Counted from the first letter of the stretch, positions 25,333 through 33,796 are shown. The stretch is 64,000 bases of DNA from Streptomyces sp. CB02980 (GCF_014451325.2 NZ_JACSCH020000022.1:96162-160161); one strand, 5' to 3'. The notes: generated from the letters alone by a model not told the origin. Program-made: numbers and translations.

Positions 25333-25594
25333 GGGGTGTCCTGTCGCTCAGGCCGGGCTCGCGACGCCTGGTGCCGCTCCCCCGAGCTCTTCGAGCAGGG
25401 GGCAGGAGGGGGCACCCCCAGCCGCGTTGTCGCCGGTCGGCATGGTCCCCCGTAGCCCTTCGGGCACGGGAGGTACCCGCACCGCCATGCCTCCCTGCTC
25501 CGCCTTGCGAGGCGGCCCCTCGGCCCTGCGGGCCTGGTGAGACCCACGCACCAGTCGCCGCTCCCTGATCCGGCCTGATCGACAAGACACCCCC
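25332..25594. mobile_element. MITE-like element, 263 bp with imperfect terminal inverted repeats
   Basis: The left end GGGGGTGTCCTGTCGCTCAGG and the inverted right end GGGGGTGTCTTGTCGATCAGG match at about 22 of 25 positions and both continue into CCGG. There is no transposase frame inside. The interior holds several hairpins (CCCCGAGCTCTTCGAGCAGGGG, CCCGTAGCCCTTCGGGCACGGG, GCCTTGCGAGGC). Similar non-coding copies are, from memory, frequent in Streptomyces genomes and look derived from an IS5-like element. No clear target-site duplication is visible. The left end coincides with the stop codon of the LacI gene. Confidence 0.7.
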
Positions 25595-25651
25595 GGGCCT
25601 GACGTCCCTCGCACCGCGCCACGACCGTGGACGGCATCCTGGCCTCCCTCG

Positions 25652-26020
25652 TACCCGCCACCACCGGGGGCTTCGGCGCGATCTTCCCCTTACCCGCCAC
25701 CACCGGGGGCTTCGGCGCGACCTTCCCCTTACCCGCCACCACCGGGGGCTTCGACGCGACCTTCCCCTTACCCGCCACCACCGGGGGCTTCGACGCGACC
25801 TTCCCCTTACCCGCCACCACCGGGGGCTTCGACGCGACCTTCCCCTTACCCGCCACCACCGGGGGCTTCGACGCGACCTTCCCCTTACCCGCCACCACCG
25901 GGGGCTTCGGCGCGACCTTCCCCGTACCCGCCACCACCGGGGGCTTCGGCGCGACCTTCCCCTTACCCGCCACCACCGGGGGCTTCGGCGCGACCTTCCC
26001 CGTACCCGCCACCGCCGGGA
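25652..26020. repeat. 39-bp minisatellite, nine copies plus a partial
   Basis: Units start at 25652, 25691, 25730, 25769, 25808, 25847, 25886, 25925 and 25964, with a decayed tenth at 26003. Each begins TACCCGCCACCACCGGGGGC and ends in TTCCCCTT or TTCCCCGT. The four central units have GAC where the outer ones have GGC. Both strands are open in a 13-residue period (PATTGGFGATFPL forward, GKVAPKPPVVAGK reverse), but no ribosome site or signal supports translation. It lies between the convergent lacI genes. Confidence 0.92.
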
Positions 26021-26077
26021 CCCCTCCCGCTTCCGCAAGGACCCCCGGCCCGGTCTCCCTCGTGTCCCGCCCCCGGC

Positions 26078-27148
26078 TCACCGCCTCGGCGCCCCCGTGC
26101 TCGCCCGCTCCGTCAGGGTCGTCGGGACGAGCCGTACCCCCGTGACCGTCTCGCCGCGCAGCTCCCGCAGCACCGCGTCCACGCACAACTCCCCCACCTG
26201 CGCGAAGTCCTGGTGCACGGTCGTCAGCGGCGGGATGAAGGAGGCCGCCTCCGCGATGTCGTCGAAGCCGACGACGCTCACGTCCTCGGGCACCCGTCTG
26301 CCCCGCTCGTGGAAGGCCCTGAGCACGCCGAGGGCCATCTGGTCGTTGGCCACGAACACCGCACCGCAGCCGGGCTCGTCGGCGAGCCGCAGCCCCGCCT
26401 CGTAGCCGGACTCGGGCGTCCAGTCCCCGCGCAGGACGGGCGGCACCTTCCGCCCCTCCTCGCGCAGGACCGCCTCCCAGGCCTCCGCCCGACGGCCGGC
26501 CGCGAAGGACTCCGCCGGGCCCGCGACGTGCCAGACCGTGGTGTGCCCGAGGTCGAGCAGATGCCGCACCGCCGAGCGGGCGCCCTGCCGCTGGTCCGTG
26601 TCCACGACGGGGAAGCGGCCGGTGGCGTCGGAGTCCACGACGACCACCTTGACGTGCGGGGGAAGGGTGAGCGACGCGGTGTCGAGGAGGTGGACCTCCA
26701 TGATGAGCACGACGGCGTCGACGGCCAGTTCGTCGAGCCGGGTGAAGGCGCCCCTGACGTTGTCCTGGGTGGGCGCGTCGAGCGGGATGAGGGTGACCGC
26801 GTATCCCGCTCGGGAGGCCGATCCGGCGATGGCCTCCAGGGTGCGGACGTTGCCGGTGCTGGAGAGGCCCATGGTGATGACGCCGATGGCCCGGAACTCG
26901 CCGCGCTTGAGGGCGCGGGCCGCGCTGTTGGGCCGGTAGCCCAGCTCCTTCATGGCGTCGAGGACCTTCGCGCGGGTGCTCTCGACGACGGCCGCGTCAC
27001 CGTTGGAGACGCGCGAGACCGTCTGCGAGGAGACCCCCGCGAGCTGGGCGACGTCCGCCATGGAGACCCGGCGCGGCCTGCCGCGCGCTCCTCGCGGGCC
27101 CTCGCCGCCGGCCGTCGCCGAGCCGCCTGCCGTGTTCTTCTCCGCCAC
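26078..27148 (-). CDS. LacI-family transcriptional regulator (paralogue 2)
   Basis: A 356-residue repressor. The HTH is VSMADVAQLAGVSSQTVSRVSNGDAAVVESTRAKVLDAMKELGYRPNSAARAL. The effector domain includes RAIGVITMGLSSTGNVRTLEAIAGSA, HLLDLGHTTVWHVAGPAESFAAGRRAEAWE, AVFVANDQMALGVLRAFHERGRRVPEDVSVVGFDDIAEAASFIPPLTTVHQDF. GTG 27146-27148 (VAEKNTAGG) follows a strong AGAGGG site six bases upstream and is preferred over ATG 27163. It is divergent from the MalFG-type transporter genes, with an operator between. It shares long near-identical stretches with paralogue 1, so both probably recognise the same palindrome. Confidence 0.9.
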   Translation of the reverse strand: MAEKNTAGGSATAGGEGPRGARGRPRRVSMADVAQLAGVSSQTVSRVSNGDAAVVESTRAKVLDAMKELGYRPNSAARALKRGEFRAIGVITMGLSSTGNVRTLEAIAGSASRAGYAVTLIPLDAPTQDNVRGAFTRLDELAVDAVVLIMEVHLLDTASLTLPPHVKVVVVDSDATGRFPVVDTDQRQGARSAVRHLLDLGHTTVWHVAGPAESFAAGRRAEAWEAVLREEGRKVPPVLRGDWTPESGYEAGLRLADEPGCGAVFVANDQMALGVLRAFHERGRRVPEDVSVVGFDDIAEAASFIPPLTTVHQDFAQVGELCVDAVLRELRGETVTGVRLVPTTLTERASTGAPRR

Positions 27149-27219
27149 CCGAATCCCTCTCATTCACCGCTGCTTCACGCTTGACGCCCCCCAGTGGGAG
27201 TGTCACCATCACGCTACCG

Positions 27220-27235
27220 ATGATTACGTAAACAT
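27220..27235. promoter_or_regulatory. LacI-type operator
   Basis: ATGATTACGTAAACAT differs from the perfect palindrome at 16258 at one position. It lies between the lacI gene and the transporter operon. Confidence 0.82.
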
Positions 27236-27361
27236 TTCTCGTCGGCCAGCCCACGCGGGGCCGATTCCCGGCCGCCAGGCCCTCTCGCCTCGCCCACGCC
27301 ACCGCCCCGCTCCGCTCCCCGTCTCCGGACCCGCTCGGTCACCGACGCAAGGAACCCCGCC

Positions 27362-28288
27362 ATGACGCTCCTGTCGACGCGCGCTACGGCAGCACCACCG
27401 CCCCGCCCACGAGCCCGCTTCCGTCTCCGTAAGGAGGCCCTCGTGGGCTGGGGATTCGCCGGCCCGTTCGTCGCGGTCTTCGGCCTCGTCTTCCTCGCGC
27501 CGATCGGATACGCGCTGTACCTGAGCCTCTTCCAGGACCGGCTCATCGGCGGCACCTCCTTCGTCGGCCTCGACAACTACGGCAAGGCGCTCACCGATCC
27601 CCGCTTCTGGGAGGGGCTGACCCGGGTCGGCCTCTTCCTCCTGGTCCAGGTGCCCGTCATGCTGGGCATCGCCCTGCTCGTCGCCCTCGCGATCGACAGC
27701 GGCCGGCTCTACGGCAGGACCTTCTTCCGCGTCTCGATCTTCCTCCCCTACGCCGTGCCCGCCGTCGTCGCCAGCCTCATCTGGGGCTTCATGTACGGCA
27801 CGCGGTTCGGCCTCGTCGGAAACGTCAACGACGCGTTCGGGATCGCCCTGCCGGACCCGCTCTCCCCCTCCCTGGTCCTCGCCTCCATCGGCAACATCGT
27901 GACCTGGGAGTTCGTCGGCTACAACATGCTGATCTTCTACGCCGCACTCAAGGTCGTACCCCGCTCGCTCTACGAGGCCGCGGCGATCGACGGCGCCGGC
28001 GAGTGGCGGGTCGTCACCTCGATCAAGCTGCCCGCGATCCGCAGCGCCCTCGTCATCGCCACCATCTTCTCGATCATCGGCAGCTTCCAGCTCTTCAACG
28101 AGCCGAGCATCCTGCAGAAGCTCGCCCCCAACGCGATCACCAGCGACTTCACCCCCAACCTCTACACCTACTCGCTGTCCTTCTCGGGTCAGCAGCACAA
28201 CTACGCGGCGACCGTGGCGATCGTGATGGGTGTCCTCACCGCGATCATCGCCTACGCGGTCCAGCTGCGCGGCATGCGGAAGGGCTGA
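27362..28288 (+). CDS. sugar ABC transporter permease (MalF/UgpA type)
   Basis: A 308-residue permease of the carbohydrate uptake-1 family with six membrane helices. The first is LVGWGFAGPFVAVFGLVFLAPIGYALYLSLF. The cytoplasmic EAA loop, which docks the ATPase, is YEAAAIDGAGEWRVVTSIKLPAI. It forms the channel with the MalG-type protein encoded 4 bp downstream and receives substrate from the lipoprotein at 29399-30736. No ATPase gene is adjacent, so the pair probably uses the shared MsiK ATPase, as most Streptomyces CUT1 systems do. AAGGA precedes ATG 27362. Confidence 0.93.
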   Translation: MTLLSTRATAAPPPRPRARFRLRKEALVGWGFAGPFVAVFGLVFLAPIGYALYLSLFQDRLIGGTSFVGLDNYGKALTDPRFWEGLTRVGLFLLVQVPVMLGIALLVALAIDSGRLYGRTFFRVSIFLPYAVPAVVASLIWGFMYGTRFGLVGNVNDAFGIALPDPLSPSLVLASIGNIVTWEFVGYNMLIFYAALKVVPRSLYEAAAIDGAGEWRVVTSIKLPAIRSALVIATIFSIIGSFQLFNEPSILQKLAPNAITSDFTPNLYTYSLSFSGQQHNYAATVAIVMGVLTAIIAYAVQLRGMRKG

Positions 28289-28292
28289 GCCG

Positions 28293-29300
28293 ATGACCAC
28301 CTCCCTCACCAGCACGGCCTCCGGATCCGGTACGCCGACCGCCCCACGTACCCCCGGCGCCACCCCGGAAGCCCCCACCCGTGCGGACGCCCGTACTCGT
28401 ACCGGCACCGGTACCCGTACCGCCAAGCGTCGGAAGCGCCCCCCGCACACCCCGCTCAACCCCCGCCCCAGCGTGCCGCTGACCCTCGTGACCGGCCTGG
28501 TCCTCGTCTACACCCTGCTGCCGCTCGCCTGGCTGGTCGTCAACGCCACCAAGGACCAGAACGGACTGCTCGACTCCTTCGGACTCTGGTTCGCCGACGA
28601 CAGCCACTTCTGGGACAACATCGGCCGGACCCTCTCGTACGACGACGGCGTCTTCGTCCGCTGGCTGCTCAACACCCTGCTGTACGTCGTCGCCGGCGCG
28701 GGCGGCGCCACCGTCCTCGCCGTCCTCGGCGGGTACGCCCTCGCCACGTACGACTTCCCGGGCCGCCGGGCGGTGTTCGCGGTGGTCCTCGGGGCCGTGG
28801 CCGTACCCGGCACCGCCCTCGCCGTCCCCACCTTCCTGATGTTCAGCAACATGGGTCTCACGAACACCCCATGGGCCGTGATCATCCCGTCCCTGATCTC
28901 GCCCTTCGGCCTCTATCTCATGTGGGTCTTCGCCGCCGAGTCCGTCCCCACCGAACTCCTGGAGGCCGCGCGCATCGACGGCTCCGGCGAGCTGCGCACC
29001 TTCTTCACGATCGCGCTGCCGCTGCTGATGCCCGGGACCGTCACGGTGCTGCTGTTCTCGATGGTCGCGACCTGGAACAACTACTTCCTGCCCCTGATCA
29101 TGATCAAGGACCCCGACTGGTACCCGCTGACCCTCGGCCTCAACGCCTGGAACGCCCAGGCCCAGACAGCGGGCGGCGAGGCCGTGTTCGACCTCATCAT
29201 CACCGGCTCCCTGCTGACGATCGTGCCGATCGTGGCCGTCTTCCTGCTGCTCCAGCGGTACTGGCAGTCCGGCCTGGCCGCGGGCAGCGTCAAGGAATAG
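28293..29300 (+). CDS. sugar ABC transporter permease (MalG/UgpE type)
   Basis: A 335-residue permease with a long Thr/Pro/Arg-rich N-terminal tail (residues 1-55, including ARTRTGTGTRTAKRRKR), then six membrane helices. The EAA loop is LEAARIDGSGELRTFFTIALPLLMPG, and FSMVATWNNYFLPLIM is typical of MalG. ATG 28293 begins 4 bp after the stop of the MalF-type gene, with AAGGGC overlapping its 3' end, indicating translational coupling. Confidence 0.92.
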   Translation: MTTSLTSTASGSGTPTAPRTPGATPEAPTRADARTRTGTGTRTAKRRKRPPHTPLNPRPSVPLTLVTGLVLVYTLLPLAWLVVNATKDQNGLLDSFGLWFADDSHFWDNIGRTLSYDDGVFVRWLLNTLLYVVAGAGGATVLAVLGGYALATYDFPGRRAVFAVVLGAVAVPGTALAVPTFLMFSNMGLTNTPWAVIIPSLISPFGLYLMWVFAAESVPTELLEAARIDGSGELRTFFTIALPLLMPGTVTVLLFSMVATWNNYFLPLIMIKDPDWYPLTLGLNAWNAQAQTAGGEAVFDLIITGSLLTIVPIVAVFLLLQRYWQSGLAAGSVKE

Positions 29301-29398
29301 CGCCTCCGCACCCCCGTCTCGCCTCTCCCTCTCACCTCTCCCCCATCACCTCCTTCCTTCCCTCCTCTCCGCCGTACCCTCGACCAGGAGCACAGCCC

Positions 29399-30736
29399 AT
29401 GAGAACGCACATCACCCGCCGACTCCTCGGCGCCCTCGCCGTCGTCTCCACGCTCGCGCTGACCACCACGGCCTGCGGCTCCGACGCCTCGGACGGCGGT
29501 GGCGACAGCGGACCGAAGGACGTCGCGGCCGCGCTCGCGAAGGGCGGCAAGGTGACCGTGTGGGCCTGGGAGCCCACGCTCAAGAAGGTGGCGGAGGACT
29601 TCGAGAAGAAGTACCCGAAGGTCGACATCGAGCTGGTCAACGCGGGCACCGGCGACAAGCAGTACACCGCGCTGCAGAACGCGATGGCGGCCGGCTCCGG
29701 CGCCCCCGACGTGGCACAGGTGGAGTACTACGCCCTCGGCCAGTTCGCCATAGGCAAGTCCGTCGAGGACCTCGCCTCCTACGGCGCCCAGAAGTACGGC
29801 ACGACCTTCACCCCCGGCCCGTGGAACGCCGTCACCGAGGACAAGGCCATCTACGCCCTGCCCATGGACTCGGGCCCCATGGCGTTCTTCTACAACAAGA
29901 AGGTCTTCGACAAGCACGGCATCAAGGTGCCGACGACCTGGGACGCCTACGTGGAGGCCGCCCGCGCCCTCCACAAGGCCGACCCCAAGGTCTTCATCAC
30001 CAACGACACCGGTGACGCCGGCGCCACCACCAGCCTCATCTGGCAGGCCGGCGGCCGCCCGTACCGGACCGACGGCACGGACGTCACGATCGACTTCGGC
30101 GACGAGGGCACCAAGAAGTACACCGCGACCTGGCAGAAGCTCCTCGACGAGAAGCTGGTCGCACCCATCAGCTCGTGGAGCGACGCCTGGTACAAGGGCC
30201 TGGCCGACGGATCCCTCGCCACCCTCTCCATCGGCGCCTGGATGCCGGCCAACCTGACGTCCGGGGTCGCCTCCGCCTCCGGCGACTGGCGGGTCGCGCC
30301 GCTGCCGCAGTGGACGAAGGGCGACAAGACGAGCGCGGAGAACGGCGGCAGCTCGCTCGCCGTGCCGAAGGCCGCCAAGAACAAGGAACTCGCCTACGCC
30401 TTCACGGAGTTCGCGACCACGGGCGACGGAGCCCGGGCCCGGGTCGCCGCGGGCGCCTTCCCGGCGACCCGCGCGGACCTGGAGTCGAAGGCGTTCCTCG
30501 ACACCGCCTTCCCGTACTTCGGCGGCCAGCAGGCCAACCGGATCTTCGCCGAGTCCGCCCGTAACGTCGGCGAGGACTGGTCCTACCTGCCGTACCAGGT
30601 GTACGCGAACTCGATCTTCAACGACACCGTGGGCAAGGCGTACGTCTCCCCCACCACTCTCACCGACGGCCTGAAGCAGTGGCAGGAGGCCGGCGTGACG
30701 TACGGCAACGACCAGGGCTTCACGGTCAACAAGTAG
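29399..30736 (+). CDS. sugar-binding lipoprotein of the CUT1 ABC transporter
   Basis: A 445-residue extracellular solute-binding protein family 1. Signal MRTHITRRLLGALAVVSTLALTTTAC has the lipobox TTTAC. The mature protein begins VTVWAWEPTLKKVAEDFEKKYPKVDIELVNAGTGDKQYTALQNAMAAGSGAPDVAQVEY, with a typical hinge segment MDSGPMAFFYNKKVFDKHGI and GSLATLSIGAWMPANLTS. It is the third gene of the operon after the two permeases. Substrate is inferred to be a galacto- or arabinogalacto-oligosaccharide from the shared operator and nearby glycosidases. AGGAG precedes ATG 29399. Confidence 0.92.
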   Translation: MRTHITRRLLGALAVVSTLALTTTACGSDASDGGGDSGPKDVAAALAKGGKVTVWAWEPTLKKVAEDFEKKYPKVDIELVNAGTGDKQYTALQNAMAAGSGAPDVAQVEYYALGQFAIGKSVEDLASYGAQKYGTTFTPGPWNAVTEDKAIYALPMDSGPMAFFYNKKVFDKHGIKVPTTWDAYVEAARALHKADPKVFITNDTGDAGATTSLIWQAGGRPYRTDGTDVTIDFGDEGTKKYTATWQKLLDEKLVAPISSWSDAWYKGLADGSLATLSIGAWMPANLTSGVASASGDWRVAPLPQWTKGDKTSAENGGSSLAVPKAAKNKELAYAFTEFATTGDGARARVAAGAFPATRADLESKAFLDTAFPYFGGQQANRIFAESARNVGEDWSYLPYQVYANSIFNDTVGKAYVSPTTLTDGLKQWQEAGVTYGNDQGFTVNK

Positions 30737-30855
30737 CCGGCGGCGCGCAGCCGCGTTCCCCGGCCGCCGGGCGGGTCCCGGTCGACGAGACCGACGCACG
30801 CGCGCGTAGCGTGAGGTGTGTCGGCTCCCGTCGTCTCTCACCTGGAGATCCGCCT

Positions 30856-32181
30856 GTGTCCAGCGCCGCCCCGACCCGTACCGCCGTCGTCGAATCCCTC
30901 ATGGACCGCTTCCCCGGAGTCCCTCCGGAGGCCGTGTTCAAGGAGGACCTGCTGCGCGGCGGGCTCGCCTTCGACCCGTCCGCGCTGAGCGGCAACGAGG
31001 GGGGCGAGGTGAAGCCGAAGTCGTACTTCATCTTCTCCTTCGACCACCGCACGCTGCCGGAGCTCGGGGAGGCGGCGCTGAACCGCCCGCCGGAGGAGAT
31101 CGTGCTCACGGGCGGGCCGTACGGGCTCCGCCGCACGGTGGTGTCGGTACGGGTCAACCCGTCGTCCCCCTACCGGGTGGCGCCGGACGGCGACGGGGCG
31201 CTCGCGCTGTTCCTCGACGGCGTCAGGATCGCCGACGTGGGTCTGCCGCCGATGCCCGAGTACTACCGGCACCCGCTGGCGAACGGCAAGTCCGTGATGG
31301 AGGTCGCGCCGACCATCCAGTGGGGCTACCTGATCTATCTGACGGTCTTCCGGGTCTGCCAGTACTTCGGCGCCAAGGAGGAGTGCCAGTACTGCGACAT
31401 CAACCACAACTGGCGCCAGCACAAGGCGGCGGGCCGCCCGTACACCGGGGTGAAGCCGGTCGACGAGGTCCTGGAGGCGCTGGAGATCATCGACCGCCAC
31501 GACACGGCCCGCACCTCGACCGCGTACACGCTCACGGGCGGGGCGGTCACGTCCCAGGTCGGCGGGAAGGACGAGGCCGACTTCTACGGGCAGTACGCGC
31601 GCGCGATCGAGGAGCGGTTCCCCGGCCGCTGGATCGGCAAGGTCGTCGCGCAGGCGCTGCCGAAGGAGGATGTGCAGCGGTTCCACGACTACGGCATCCG
31701 GATCTACCACCCGAACTACGAGGTGTGGGACCGCCGGCTGTTCGAGCTGTACTGCCCCGGCAAGGAGCGCTACATCGGCCGGGACGAGTGGCACCGCCGG
31801 ATCCTGGACTCCGCCGAGGTCTTCGGGCCGCGCAACGTCATCCCGAACTTCGTCGCGGGCGTCGAGATGGCCCGGCCGTCCGGCTTCCTGACGGTGGACG
31901 ACGCGATCGCCTCCACCCGGGAGGGCCTGCGGTTCTTCATGTCGCGCGGGATCACGCCCCGGTTCACCACCTGGTGCCCGGAGCCGACGACCCCGCTGGG
32001 CCGGGAGAACCCGGACGGGGCACCGCTCGAATACCACCTGCGGCTGCTCGAGGCGTACACGGCGACGCTGGAGGAGTACGGCCTGACGGCGCCGCCCGGG
32101 TACGGGCCGGCCGGTCCGGGGCGCGCGGTGTTCTCGGTGAGCTCGTTCATGGACGCGCTGCCGCCGGCGCCGGGCGAGTAG
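30856..32181 (+). CDS. radical SAM protein with CX8CX2C cluster motif
   Basis: A 441-residue protein resembling radical SAM enzymes. The putative [4Fe-4S] motif is CQYFGAKEECQYC (about residues 170-182), so the spacing is CX8CX2C rather than the usual CX3CX2C. It is followed by a GG-like stretch (TAYTLTGGAVTSQVGGKDEADFYGQYARAIEERFPGRWIGKVVAQAL) and later VIPNFVAGVEMARPSGFLTVDDAIASTREGLRFFMSRGITPRFTTWCPEPTTPLG. Homologues appear to occur across Streptomyces, but I know no reaction. GTG 30856 follows GGAG. It stands alone, bounded by a strong terminator. Confidence 0.8.
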   Translation: MSSAAPTRTAVVESLMDRFPGVPPEAVFKEDLLRGGLAFDPSALSGNEGGEVKPKSYFIFSFDHRTLPELGEAALNRPPEEIVLTGGPYGLRRTVVSVRVNPSSPYRVAPDGDGALALFLDGVRIADVGLPPMPEYYRHPLANGKSVMEVAPTIQWGYLIYLTVFRVCQYFGAKEECQYCDINHNWRQHKAAGRPYTGVKPVDEVLEALEIIDRHDTARTSTAYTLTGGAVTSQVGGKDEADFYGQYARAIEERFPGRWIGKVVAQALPKEDVQRFHDYGIRIYHPNYEVWDRRLFELYCPGKERYIGRDEWHRRILDSAEVFGPRNVIPNFVAGVEMARPSGFLTVDDAIASTREGLRFFMSRGITPRFTTWCPEPTTPLGRENPDGAPLEYHLRLLEAYTATLEEYGLTAPPGYGPAGPGRAVFSVSSFMDALPPAPGE

Positions 32182-32194
32182 CCGGGCGCGGAAC

Positions 32195-32235
32195 GCGAAG
32201 GAGCCGGTGCCCCCTGGGGGTACCGGCTCCTTCGC
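32195..32235. terminator. strong bidirectional terminator
   Basis: GCGAAGGAGCCGGTGCCCCC pairs with GGGGGTACCGGCTCCTTCGC (20-bp stem, one G-T wobble, 1-nt loop) between the convergent radical SAM and MFS genes. Confidence 0.92.
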
Positions 32236-32260
32236 GAAGGTGGGGTCGGGCTCGGCCGCG

Positions 32261-33796
32261 TCAGACGGCGACCTCCTCCTCCTTCTCGGCGGCGGTGTCG
32301 GTGGTGTCGGCGCCATCGGTGGCGTCGGTCGGCGCCGGCTTGCTGTCCCGCATCACCAGGGTGGCGAGGACGGCCGCCGCGAGGACGCCGATGGCGCTGA
32401 TGGTGAAGGTGGTGGACATCGAGGAGGCGAAGGCCTCCTTGGCCGCGTCGACCAGACCGGCGTCGCCCTGGGCGGCGGCCAGTGCGCCACCGATCGACTG
32501 CTTGGCCTGCTCGGGGGCGTCGGCCGGCATCGCGGTGCGGAAGGTGCTGGTGAGGAGCGAGCCGAGGATGGCGATGCCGAGGGCCGTGCCGGCCTGCTGG
32601 ATGGTGTCGTTGAGGGCGGAGCCGACGCCCGCCTTCTCCGCGGGGATGGTGCTCATCAGGGCGCCGACGGCGGCCGGCATCGCGAGGCCGGCACCCAGGC
32701 CCAGGAGGCCGAGGGCGACGGCCGGGACGGTGAAGCCGGACTGCGCGTCGACCGTGGTCAGCAGGGCGAAGGAGCCGGCCATGGTCAGCATGCCGGCCAG
32801 GATGAGGAGGCGGTTGCCGATCTTCGCGGCGAGGCCGGCGCCGGCGCCGTTGCCGATGAGGGCGGCGACGGCGAGCGGGACGAAGGCGAGACCCGCCTTG
32901 ACCGGCGAGTAGCCGAGGACGAACTGCAGGTACTGGGTGAGGACCAGGAGCAGGCCGCCGTTGCCGATCTGCACGAGGGTCAGCGAGAGCGAACCGCCGC
33001 TGAAGTTGCGGTGCTTGAAGAGGACCAGCGGCACCATCGGCTCGGGGGTGACGTTCTCCCAGATCACGAACCCGGCGAGGGCGACGACCGCGACGGCCAG
33101 GGTGAGCAGGCCGCGGCCCTCGAAGGCGCCGTGCTGCGGGATCTCGATGATCCACCAGATCATCGCGGTCATGCCGACCACGGAGAGGATCGCGCCGAGC
33201 GGATCGGGCTTCTGCCACGGCCCCTTCGACTCGGGCATCAGGGTGAGGGCGGCGAGGACGGCGAGGACGACGACCGGGACGTTGATGAAGAAGATCGACT
33301 GCCAGGTGAAGTGGTCGATCAGGAAGCCGCCCAGGACCGGGCTGCCGACCAGACCGAGCATCGAGACCGAGCCCCAGGCGGCCATCGCCTTGGGCCGCTC
33401 GTCCTCGTCGAAGACGGTGATCAGGATGGAGAGCGTCGAGGGCATGATCAGCGCGCCTCCGATGCCCATGGCGACCCGGGCGGCGATGACCTCGCCGGGG
33501 GTGGTGCAGACCGTCGCGGCCAGCGAGGCCGCGCCGAAGAGCAGCAGGCCGATGATCATGACCTTCCGGCGGCCGAAGCGGTCACCGAGGCTTCCCGAGG
33601 TGAGCAGCAGTCCCGCGAAGACCAGGATGTAGGAGTCCAGGATCCACTGGATGTCCTGGGCGCTCGCCCCGATGTCCTCCGTCATGGACGGGACGGCGAC
33701 GGTGAGCGCCATGCTGTCGACCACCAGGACCAGGGTGCTGAGGCACAGCACGACCAGGATCCACCAGCGGCGTGGGTTGCGGGTTCGGGTTTCCAC
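32261..33796 (-). CDS. MFS multidrug exporter, DHA2 (EmrB/QacA) family
   Basis: A 511-residue proton-drug antiporter with 14 predicted membrane helices. Landmarks are the first helix RRWWILVVLCLSTLVLVVDSMALTVAVPSM, motif A SGSLGDRFGRRKVMIIG, motif C GLVGSPVLGGFLIDHFTWQSIFFINVPVVVL and the second half LSLTLVQIGNGGLLLVLTQYLQFVLGYSPVKAGLAFVPLAVAALIG. The C-terminus is a low-complexity acidic tail (DATDGADTTDTAAEKEEEVAV). GTG 33794-33796 follows GAGGGGGAAG. It is divergent from a TetR gene with a palindromic operator between, so drug-inducible export is likely. Confidence 0.93.
   Translation of the reverse strand: METRTRNPRRWWILVVLCLSTLVLVVDSMALTVAVPSMTEDIGASAQDIQWILDSYILVFAGLLLTSGSLGDRFGRRKVMIIGLLLFGAASLAATVCTTPGEVIAARVAMGIGGALIMPSTLSILITVFDEDERPKAMAAWGSVSMLGLVGSPVLGGFLIDHFTWQSIFFINVPVVVLAVLAALTLMPESKGPWQKPDPLGAILSVVGMTAMIWWIIEIPQHGAFEGRGLLTLAVAVVALAGFVIWENVTPEPMVPLVLFKHRNFSGGSLSLTLVQIGNGGLLLVLTQYLQFVLGYSPVKAGLAFVPLAVAALIGNGAGAGLAAKIGNRLLILAGMLTMAGSFALLTTVDAQSGFTVPAVALGLLGLGAGLAMPAAVGALMSTIPAEKAGVGSALNDTIQQAGTALGIAILGSLLTSTFRTAMPADAPEQAKQSIGGALAAAQGDAGLVDAAKEAFASSMSTTFTISAIGVLAAAVLATLVMRDSKPAPTDATDGADTTDTAAEKEEEVAV

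Noticed and set aside
25652..26020. CRISPR array
   Set aside because: The units are contiguous 39-bp copies without unique spacers, and there are no cas genes.
25627..26145. Plus-strand repeat protein MDGILASLVPATTGGF...
   Set aside because: No ribosome site, no signal, composition set entirely by the minisatellite, and the opposite strand is equally open.
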